From Dactylosporangium sp040605635 (GTDB lineage: Bacteria; Actinomycetota; Actinomycetes; Mycobacteriales; Micromonosporaceae): a stretch of DNA of 64,000 nt. Where the stretch lies: positions 1 through 64,000 of the forward strand of contig NZ_JBEXDG010000044.1 in assembly GCF_040605635.1 (NCBI RefSeq), written 5' to 3'. Under the pieces are notes generated by a model, which was given only the letters and a program-made list of their open reading frames with translations, made no database searches and was not told where the DNA came from. This document shows, piece by piece, positions 58,047 through 64,000 of this stretch. Positions within the stretch are counted from its first letter, which is position 1, and each line of letters starts with the position of its first letter. A program made the translations under genes and the position numbers.

Positions 58047-59420
58047 ATGAGCAAGCCTTTGCTGGTCCTCGACGTGGTCGGGCTGACGCCCAGACTGCTG
58101 GAGCACATGCCGCGCCTGTCGGCCGTCGGCGCCACCGTGCCGCTGAAGCCTGTCCTCCCCGCGGTCACCTGCTCCGTGCAATCGACGTTCCTGACCGGGG
58201 CACTGCCGTCCGACCACGGGATCGTCGGCAACGGCTGGTACTTCCGGGACCTCGGCGAGATCTTCCTGTGGCGGCAGCACAACGCGCTCGTCGGCGGCGA
58301 CAAGCTGTGGCACGCCGCCCGCCGTGCCGAGCCCGGCTACACGGTCGCGAACGTCTGCTGGTGGTACGCGATGGGCGCCGACGTCGACTGGACCGTCACC
58401 CCGCGCCCCGTCTACTACGCCGACGGGCGCAAGGAGCCGGACTGCTACACGTTCCCGCCCGCGCTGCACGACGAGCTGACGTCCCGCCTGGGCGATTTCC
58501 CGCTCTTCACCTACTGGGGGCCCGGCGCGGGCATCCCCTCCTCGGCGTGGATCGCGAAGGCCGCCGAGCAGATCATGGTCGAGAAGTCGCCGGACCTGAC
58601 CCTGGTGTACCTGCCGCACCTCGACTACGACCTGCAGCGCTTCGGCCCGTCCTCGCCGCAGGCCGCCGCGGCCGCCGCCGAGCTGGACAACGTCGTCGCC
58701 CCGCTGCTGGCCGCCGCCGCCGTGCGGGGCGTGACCGTCGTCGTCCTCTCGGAGTACGGCATCACCGACGCGAGCCGGCCCGTCGACGTCAACCGGCTCC
58801 TGCGCGCCGAAGGACTGCTCAACGTCTACACCCAGGACGGGATGGAATACCTGGACCCGTGGACGTCGCGGGCGTTCGCGGTCTCCGACCACCAGATCGC
58901 GCACGTCTACGTCCGCGACGCCGCGGACCTGCCGGTGGTGCAGAAGCTGTGCGCGGGCCTGCCGGGCGTCGGCGAGGTCCTCGACGCGGCCGGCAAGCAG
59001 CGCGCCGGCCTCGACCACGAGCGGGCCGGTGAGCTCGTCCTGCTGGCCGAGCCCGACGCGTGGTTCACCTACTACTACTGGCTCGACGACGCCCGCAAGC
59101 CGGACTTCGCGCAGCTGGTGGAGATCCACCGCAAGCCCGGGTACGACCCGGCGGAGCTCCTCTTCGACCCGGCCGCACCGGGCGCGGCGAAGGCCCGGGC
59201 AGGCCTGGCCCTGGCACGCAAGAAGCTCGGGATGCGGTACATGATGAGCGTCGTCGGCCTGGACGCCGGAGCCAAGGCGGTCAAGGGCTCCCACGGTCTC
59301 ATGCCGTCCACTGTGGACGACGGGCCCGTCTGGCTGTGCAACGACCCGTCACTGAGCCTGGAGTCGGTCGACGCGACAGAGGTGAAGGGGCTGCTGCTGC
59401 GCCTCGCCGGCCTCTCCTGA
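58047..59420 (+). CDS. Nucleotide pyrophosphatase/phosphodiesterase-like protein, EboF-like
   Basis: 457 residues, alkaline-phosphatase superfamily. LLVLDVVGL gives the first metal Asp; AVTCSVQSTFLTG holds the nucleophile Thr; YLPHLDYDLQRFG the Asp/His pair; LSEYGI and FAVSDHQIAH further ligands. It probably cleaves a phosphodiester or pyrophosphate on an intermediate. No signal peptide. Start ATG 58047 follows TGGAG with a 13-nt gap from EboE. Its last codons (GLS and stop) are copy one of a 37-bp tandem repeat. Confidence 0.85.
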   Translation: MSKPLLVLDVVGLTPRLLEHMPRLSAVGATVPLKPVLPAVTCSVQSTFLTGALPSDHGIVGNGWYFRDLGEIFLWRQHNALVGGDKLWHAARRAEPGYTVANVCWWYAMGADVDWTVTPRPVYYADGRKEPDCYTFPPALHDELTSRLGDFPLFTYWGPGAGIPSSAWIAKAAEQIMVEKSPDLTLVYLPHLDYDLQRFGPSSPQAAAAAAELDNVVAPLLAAAAVRGVTVVVLSEYGITDASRPVDVNRLLRAEGLLNVYTQDGMEYLDPWTSRAFAVSDHQIAHVYVRDAADLPVVQKLCAGLPGVGEVLDAAGKQRAGLDHERAGELVLLAEPDAWFTYYYWLDDARKPDFAQLVEIHRKPGYDPAELLFDPAAPGAAKARAGLALARKKLGMRYMMSVVGLDAGAKAVKGSHGLMPSTVDDGPVWLCNDPSLSLESVDATEVKGLLLRLAGLS

Positions 59421-59593
59421 CGGTCCGGCCGCTTCGCGCCTTGGCGGCCTCTCCTGACGGTCCGGCCGCTTCGCGCCTTGGCGGCCTCTCCTGACGGTCC
59501 GGCTGCTTCGCGCCTCGGCGGCCTCTCCTGACGGTCCGGCTGCTTCGCGCCTCGGCGGCCTCTCCTGACGGTCCGGCTGCTTCGCGCCTCGGC
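59409..59593 (+). repeat. Five 37-bp tandem repeats overlapping the eboF stop
   Basis: The unit starts GGCCTCTCCTGACGGTCCGG and repeats exactly every 37 nt at 59409, 59446, 59483, 59520 and 59557. Copies 1-2 end TTCGCGCCTTGGC and copies 3-5 carry CCGGCTGC and CTCGGC. Copy 1 contains the eboF stop codon. Each unit can fold a small GGC-GC/GC-GCC hairpin around TTC. There are no spacers, so it is not a CRISPR array. Confidence 0.9.
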
Positions 59594-59616
59594 GTCTGGC
59601 TCCGCCGCCGTCCGCC

Positions 59617-60492
59617 TCAGCGGACGAGGAGCCAGGCGCCCTCCGCGACCGTCCAGCGGCGGGCCCGGAACGGTCCGGTCAGCTCACCGTCGGCGTTGAC
59701 GTGGAACGGGTCGCCCTCGATGCGCACGTCGCGGCCGCGCAGGTGGGCGACGTCCTCGCGGCCGGGGTGACGACCCTTGCGCAGGGCGAGGGCGTAACCG
59801 ACCCGGGCGAAGGGCCCGACGGCGAACGACACGGTGACGTCGGCGAACCCGTCGGTCGGGTCGGCGCCGGGGCCGAGCTCACCGGTGCCCCCGGCGATCG
59901 TCGGCGCGTTGGACAGCCCCGCCATCAGCACCCGCCGCCGCCCACGCGCCACGACCGCACCGTCGACGGTGACCCGCAGCCGCCACCCCCGCGCCGTGAA
60001 CCCCGCGAGCACCGCGCCGATCGGGAACGCCGCGATCTTCAACAGCTTCTTCAACGGCTTCGCCTTCAGCGCCGCCTCCGCCCCGGCACCGACGTGAACG
60101 GCGTTGATGACGACCCCACCACCGTCGCCGACGATCAGATCCGTCGGGCGGGCGGTGCCACCGGCCGCGATCCTGGCGGCCGCCGCCAGGTCGTCGACAG
60201 GGATGCCCACGCCGCGCGCGAAGTCGTTGCCGGTGCCGAGCGGGATCAGGGCCACCTCGCAGGTGCCCGCCTCCCCACGCCGCAGCAGCGCACCGACCAT
60301 CGTGTGCAGCGACCCGTCCCCACCGACGACGACCAGCCTGCGCCCGCCACGCGCGTCGAGGATCCTGTCGATGTCGCCCTCGTCGCCGCAGGTGACCGTC
60401 TCGACCTCACCGGCCTCGCGCAGCACGTCGAGGACCGCCTCGACCGCTTCGGCCTCGGTCCGCCCGGCGAGCTCGTTCGTGACAACCAGCAC
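59617..60492 (-). CDS. Diacylglycerol kinase family lipid kinase
   Basis: 291 residues. VVVGGDGSLHTMV is the nucleotide-binding GGDG(S/T) loop and LIPLGTGNDFARGVGIP the family's GTGNDxAR block; PTIAGGTGELGPGADPTDG the C-terminal-domain site. Related to DgkB/YegS; it phosphorylates diacylglycerol or a similar lipid. GTG at 60492 starts MLVVTNELAGRTEAEA; 18 more codons are open upstream but weakly coding. Convergent with the ebo-like operon, from which the tandem repeats separate it. Confidence 0.9.
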   Translation of the reverse strand: MLVVTNELAGRTEAEAVEAVLDVLREAGEVETVTCGDEGDIDRILDARGGRRLVVVGGDGSLHTMVGALLRRGEAGTCEVALIPLGTGNDFARGVGIPVDDLAAAARIAAGGTARPTDLIVGDGGGVVINAVHVGAGAEAALKAKPLKKLLKIAAFPIGAVLAGFTARGWRLRVTVDGAVVARGRRRVLMAGLSNAPTIAGGTGELGPGADPTDGFADVTVSFAVGPFARVGYALALRKGRHPGREDVAHLRGRDVRIEGDPFHVNADGELTGPFRARRWTVAEGAWLLVR

Positions 60493-60620
60493 CCGCTCAC
60501 GATACGGCGCACGGCCCACCCCCGCCGACCGGCGCGTGCCCACCACTCCCGGGCCGACATCCGCACGCCCGTCGATCCCTCATGCCCGCCACCGCCGGGG
60601 CCTTCGACGCGGTGGCGGGG

Positions 60621-63335
60621 TCAGCTGCCGGCTTTGACCCAGGCGGCGATCTGGGTGCGGGACTCGAGGTTGAGCTTGCTCAGGATGTTGGAGACGTGGA
60701 CGGCGGCGGTCCGGGGGGAGATGTACAGGCGGCGGGCCAGCTCCGCGTTCGTCAGGCCCTCGGCGAGCAGCACCGCCACCTCCCGCTCCCGCGGGGTCAG
60801 GGCCTGGTCGCCGGCGACGGGGGTGCCGAGGCCGAGCCGCCCACGCAGCGCTGACAGCTCCGCCACCCGCCACCCCGCCCAGCGGGCCAGCAGCGGCTCG
60901 GCGGCGCGGATGTGCTGGCGGGCGCCGTCGAGGTCGCCGAGGGCGAGCAGGCACCGGGCGGCGCCGACGTGACCGGAACCCTTCGTGGCGGGCAGGAGCA
61001 TGGACGGCTCGGCGACGGAGCGCCGGTATCCGGTGAGCGCTGCCGCGTGGTCGCCGGCGGCCTCGGCGATCTGCGCGTCGGCGAGCCACCGCCAGGCGTC
61101 GTCGAAGAAGGGGTCGTCGATCGCGGCGGTGACGGGGCGCAGCTCCTCGACGCCGAGACCGCCGACGAGGCCGGCGGAGATGAGGTCGTGGGCGAAGTCG
61201 CGGCCGGTGACCCCGGTGACGCGGACCGCGTCGAGGACCGCGCGGAGCAGCTCGCGGGCCTGTTCGGTCTGCCCGCGCCGGGCGACGAGGTGGAACTGCA
61301 GGCCGGGCACGGAGGTCTGGGTCAGCATCGTGTACGTGTCGGTCGCCTCCACCATGCCGCGGATGACGGTGTCCGCGCGGTCGAGCTCACCGGCCTCGAG
61401 GAGCAGGCCGGCGAAGAACACGCCGTGGTAGTCGATGCCGTTGCGGGTGCGCAGCAGGCCGCGGTCGCGGCGCCGGGCCGACTCGAGCTCGGCGAGCGCG
61501 CCGCCGAGGTTGCCCTCCTGCACCGCGAGCCGGGCGCGACCCTGGAAGTACGCGGCGACGGCCAGGGACTCGAACCCGGCCCGCTCCGCGAACGTGCGCA
61601 TCCGCTCCAGCGCCGCGGCCCAGTCCGCCGGGCCGCCCGGCAGCAGGTTGTACAGGTTGTTGAGCGACCTCGCGGCGAGCAGCCACTCCCCCGCCTGCTC
61701 GGCCTCCTGCGCCGCCTCGTTGAGCAGCTTGACGCCGTCGTCGACGCCCGCGGCGAAGTTGACGAGCGCGGAGCCCTTCTCGACCTTGCCGGCCAGCCAC
61801 ACGCCCGGCAGGCCGAGCCGCTCGCCGAGGCCGATCGCCTTGTCCGCCCATTCGATGGCGCACTCGGTGTTGTCCATCAGCATGTACGCCTGGGCGATCG
61901 CCGCGTACGCATACGCCTTCGCGGGCCCGTCGCCGAGGTGCTCGATCTCGGCGCGCAGCTCCTCGGCCCGCTCCTGCATGCTGCCGCTGCTGCCGACCTC
62001 CCAGCTCAGCCGCACGAGCAGGCGCAGCGCGTCGGCGCGCTCGTCGCCGGTGCCGGCCGCGGCGAGCCAGCGCCGGCCGAGCTCCTGCGCGTCGTCGAGG
62101 AGCCCGGCGAGCCAGGCCGCGCGGGCGCCGCACGACAGCAGCTCCACGTCGTCGGGCAGCTCGTCGAGGCCCATCTCGGCCAGCTGCAGCGCCTGATAGG
62201 GCGAGCCCATCGCCAGATACTTGGTGAGCCCCCGCCGGGCGGCCTCGACCATGTCCAGGTAGCGACCCGCGCCGCGGGCGTGGTGCGCGACGAGCGCGTA
62301 GTCCTTGCTGCCGGTCGACAGCAGCGTCTCCAGGGCCAGCTCGTGCAGGCGGCGGCGCTGCCGGGCGAGGAGCTCGTCGACCAGCGCCTCGCGGGTCAGC
62401 GCGTGCCGGAAGCTGAACTCGTCGTCGCCGGTCTCCACCATCAGCCCGCGCCGCACGAGGGCGCGCAGCGCGTCGATGAGCTCGGGCTCACTGTGGCTGG
62501 TCACGGCCGCGAGCAGGTCGAACGGCACCTTCCGGCCGAGCACGGCGGCGGCCTCGACGATGCGTTTCTCGGTTGGATCGAGGTCGTCGAGCTGGCGGCG
62601 CAGCGCCTCGGCGACGTTCCACGGCAGCGGCCGGTCGCACAGCGTGTCGAGGTCCTCGTCGCCGTTGGCCTTGATCAGCTCTTCGAGGAAGAACGGGTTG
62701 CCGCCCGTGCGGTTGTGCAGCGACAGCGCCGTGCGGTAGGCCGGCGGCCGGCCGGTGACGGACTTGAGCAGCTGCGACGTCTCGGCGAGGTTGAGCCGCT
62801 CCAGCCGCACGTTGGTCACCATGTACCGCCGTTCGAGGCGGGTCAGCAGGTCGGCCAGGGGATGCCGGCGGGTCACCTCGTCCGGACGATACGTGCCGAC
62901 GAGCAGCCGCGTGCCCGGCAGGTCCGCGATCCGCTCGAACAACGCCACGCTCTCCGAGTCGGCCCAGTGCAGGTCCTCGAACACGACCACCGACGGCCCC
63001 GCCGTGGTCAGCAGCCGCACGATCTCCAGCCCGGCCTGGATCCGGTCGAGCATGGACCGGGACGCGTCGGTGACCGTGACGAGCAGTCCGGGGTCGAGCC
63101 CGGCGGAACGGTGGCAGCTGTCGATCGCGTCGAGCAGCACCTCGAACGGCCGGCTCAGCGTGCCGGGATCGGCCTGGCCGTCCAGCACCGGCACCGTCCC
63201 GGGCAGCCCCGAGATCAGCTCCTGCACCAGACGGCTCTTGCCGATGCCCGGCTCTCCGCCGAGCATGGCGATGGACGGCTCGGACCCGTCGAGGAGCCGG
63301 CGCAACCTGCGCAGCTCGTCGTCGCGGCCGACCAT
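60621..63335 (-). CDS. LAL-type transcriptional regulator (AAA ATPase plus LuxR HTH)
   Basis: 904 residues. VGRDDELRRLRRLL, Walker A GGEPGIGKSRLV, Walker B VVVFEDLHWADSESVALFE, sensor TGGNPFFLEEL, then a winged helix, a long TPR-like domain with well-formed repeats (AYAYAAIAQAYMLMDNTECAIEWADKAI), and a C-terminal LuxR HTH (TPREREVAVLLAEG, NAELARRLYISPRTAAVHVSNILSKL). The ATG at 63335 is preferred, as it lies 8 nt after the stop of the small protein upstream; a GTG at 63368 would overlap that gene. Target genes unknown. Confidence 0.9.
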   Translation of the reverse strand: MVGRDDELRRLRRLLDGSEPSIAMLGGEPGIGKSRLVQELISGLPGTVPVLDGQADPGTLSRPFEVLLDAIDSCHRSAGLDPGLLVTVTDASRSMLDRIQAGLEIVRLLTTAGPSVVVFEDLHWADSESVALFERIADLPGTRLLVGTYRPDEVTRRHPLADLLTRLERRYMVTNVRLERLNLAETSQLLKSVTGRPPAYRTALSLHNRTGGNPFFLEELIKANGDEDLDTLCDRPLPWNVAEALRRQLDDLDPTEKRIVEAAAVLGRKVPFDLLAAVTSHSEPELIDALRALVRRGLMVETGDDEFSFRHALTREALVDELLARQRRRLHELALETLLSTGSKDYALVAHHARGAGRYLDMVEAARRGLTKYLAMGSPYQALQLAEMGLDELPDDVELLSCGARAAWLAGLLDDAQELGRRWLAAAGTGDERADALRLLVRLSWEVGSSGSMQERAEELRAEIEHLGDGPAKAYAYAAIAQAYMLMDNTECAIEWADKAIGLGERLGLPGVWLAGKVEKGSALVNFAAGVDDGVKLLNEAAQEAEQAGEWLLAARSLNNLYNLLPGGPADWAAALERMRTFAERAGFESLAVAAYFQGRARLAVQEGNLGGALAELESARRRDRGLLRTRNGIDYHGVFFAGLLLEAGELDRADTVIRGMVEATDTYTMLTQTSVPGLQFHLVARRGQTEQARELLRAVLDAVRVTGVTGRDFAHDLISAGLVGGLGVEELRPVTAAIDDPFFDDAWRWLADAQIAEAAGDHAAALTGYRRSVAEPSMLLPATKGSGHVGAARCLLALGDLDGARQHIRAAEPLLARWAGWRVAELSALRGRLGLGTPVAGDQALTPREREVAVLLAEGLTNAELARRLYISPRTAAVHVSNILSKLNLESRTQIAAWVKAGS

Positions 63336-63343
63336 CACCTGGC

Positions 63344-63532
63344 TCACTCCGCTACGGCTGGCCCGCACGCCACCAGCCTACCGGCGGGCGGCCGGTGCGA
63401 CGGCTGTGACGGACGCGACCTGCGCCACCACGGCCGGTCGTCCCCGCTGCCGCGCCTGGCCCTGCGGTGCAGGCCGAGGAGGTCTTCCTGGCGGTGCTGG
63501 ACCTGCACGAAGAGAAACACTGGGTGCATCAT
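63344..63532 (-). CDS. Small basic protein upstream of the LAL regulator
   Basis: 62 residues starting MMHPVFLFVQVQHRQEDLLG, then LHRRARRG and a Pro/Arg/Ser-rich tail. AAGGAG lies 6 nt before the ATG at 63532, the clearest ribosome site nearby. The HP-x-x-L...R-Q-x-x-L-L pattern matches the partial protein at the right edge (HPILLTELVRQRQLHML), so the two are members of one small family. The stop is 8 nt before the LAL regulator ATG. No function known. Confidence 0.65.
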   Translation of the reverse strand: MMHPVFLFVQVQHRQEDLLGLHRRARRGSGDDRPWWRRSRPSQPSHRPPAGRLVACGPAVAE

Positions 63533-63873
63533 GGCTGGCTCCTTCATCCGGTGATGTCTCCATCCTGTCCGTGTAAGGAGCCGATTCCATCTGTACCTGT
63601 TACGTATCTTGACCGTCGCGCCGATATCTAGAGGCCGGTTTCCGGGCCTAGTCACGGCGCGGCACCTACGCCGGTCATCCGCCCGCCCGAAGCCCGCGCC
63701 CGGCACCCGCGCACCGCCACCGCCACCGCGCCCGGAACCCGCCCCCGCGCCCCCGCGCCCCCCGCACGCACTGCAGCCCCGGACGGCCCAGCGGCCTCGG
63801 CACCCGGAGGGAGGTGGGTGCCGAGGCCACGGATCGTCCGGGGCTGCGGGTGTTGCGGGTGCGTCGCGGGCCG
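63533..63873. other. 341-bp intergenic region, C-rich tract and large nested hairpin
   Basis: Between the two small proteins, both read leftward. The left part has a few AT-rich patches (ACGTATCTTGACC, GATATCTAG) that may be the promoter of the small protein/LAL unit. A ~60-nt C-rich run lies at 63715-63770, then the nested hairpin at 63773-63847. Confidence 0.5.
63773..63847 (-). terminator. Very large nested hairpin
   Basis: The outer stem GCAGCCCCGGACG (63773-63785) pairs exactly with CGTCCGGGGCTGC (63835-63847), 13 bp. The inner stem GGCCTCGGCACC (63793-63804) pairs exactly with GGTGCCGAGGCC (63817-63828), 12 bp. Internal loops are 7 and 6 nt and the apical loop 12 nt. It lies 26 nt after the stop of the edge gene on the minus strand. 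No U tract follows, so it could be an intrinsic terminator of the actinobacterial type or a stable RNA. Confidence 0.75.
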
Positions 63874-64000
63874 TCAGGTGGCCGCGGCTGAGCGACTCGC
63901 TCGGCGGCGCAGCTTCACGCGGCTTGACCAATGCTTGGCCTCGTCGAGCATGTGCAGCTGGCGCTGGCGGACGAGCTCGGTCAGGAGAATCGGGTGGACG
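63874..64000 (-). CDS. Small basic protein, partial at right edge
   Basis: The last 41 codons of a minus-strand gene: VHPILLTELVRQRQLHMLDE, then AKHWSSRVKLRRRASRS and AAAT before the TGA at 63874. The start is just outside the window. It is related to the 62-residue protein at 63344-63532 by the HPxxL...RxRQ...L pattern and a basic tail. Function unknown. Confidence 0.6.
   Translation of the reverse strand, partial: VHPILLTELVRQRQLHMLDEAKHWSSRVKLRRRASRSAAAT

Noticed and set aside
59409..59593. Possible CRISPR array
   Set aside because: The units are contiguous 37-bp copies with no variable spacers, and no cas gene is present.
60912..63554. Long plus-strand frame of 880 codons
   Set aside because: Antisense to the LAL regulator, whose family motifs are unambiguous.

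Overview
The DNA is about 70% GC, with G or C at nearly every third codon position, and has many GTG starts and 1-8 nt gene overlaps. The gene content points to a filamentous actinobacterium, most likely the Micromonosporaceae: MacS-type sensor kinase, class F-like sortase, LAL-type LuxR regulators, giant SCO7613-like membrane protein, STAS/PP2C/Ser-Thr kinase signalling. A cheA start at the left edge suggests a motile, zoospore-forming genus such as Actinoplanes, Dactylosporangium or Virgisporangium. This placement is inference. No tRNA, rRNA, CRISPR array, transposase or phage gene was seen.

Layout. 1-3.3 kb: cheA start (-), nhaA, a three-hairpin leader, a CaCA-family antiporter and a STAS protein. 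3.2-6.3 kb (-): a membrane-anchored protein, an eIF-2B-like protein and citrate synthase. 6.6-9.8 kb: a small surface protein coupled to a sortase, a flavohaemoglobin-like protein that has lost its haem ligand (-), and uracil-DNA glycosylase. 9.8-12.5 kb: a histidine kinase and response regulator separated by 742 bp of non-coding, hairpin-rich DNA. 12.9-17.2 kb: a 1428-residue polytopic membrane protein. 17.3-21.7 kb (-): one overlapping unit of a Ser/Thr kinase with a carbohydrate-binding-like ectodomain, patatin, PlsC-like acyltransferase and oxidoreductase. 21.8-28.1 kb: alpha-glucan genes (GT4, debranching enzyme, divergent GH63-like glucosidase). 28.1-38.2 kb: signalling genes (degenerate GGDEF-EAL protein, PP2C, LAL regulator, two kinases, LacI regulator).

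38.4-42.7 kb is a compact exopolysaccharide island: a 55-residue LPVTG mini-protein, a processive GT2 synthase, UDP-GlcNAc 2-epimerase and a secreted DUF2334 deacetylase, closed by a UUCG-loop terminator. 43.3-46.8 kb holds a GH88 gene with a LacI-type operator, an SDR and an MFS transporter. 46.8-50.3 kb is a minus-strand operon of two interleaved ABC ATPase/permease pairs. 50.4-52.5 kb has an intact diguanylate cyclase, a DUF6412-like protein and a YidC-like insertase.

52.6-59.4 kb is the most interesting region: seven tightly coupled genes resembling the poorly understood ebo cluster (UbiA/EboC, TIM barrel, EboA, TatD/EboB, EboE, EboF). It is headed by an inositol-phosphate-synthase-like enzyme where ebo clusters usually carry the 3-dehydroquinate-synthase-like EboD. 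It ends in five 37-bp tandem repeats that begin inside the last codons of eboF. The right end carries a lipid kinase, a second LAL regulator, and two related tiny basic proteins separated by a very large nested hairpin.
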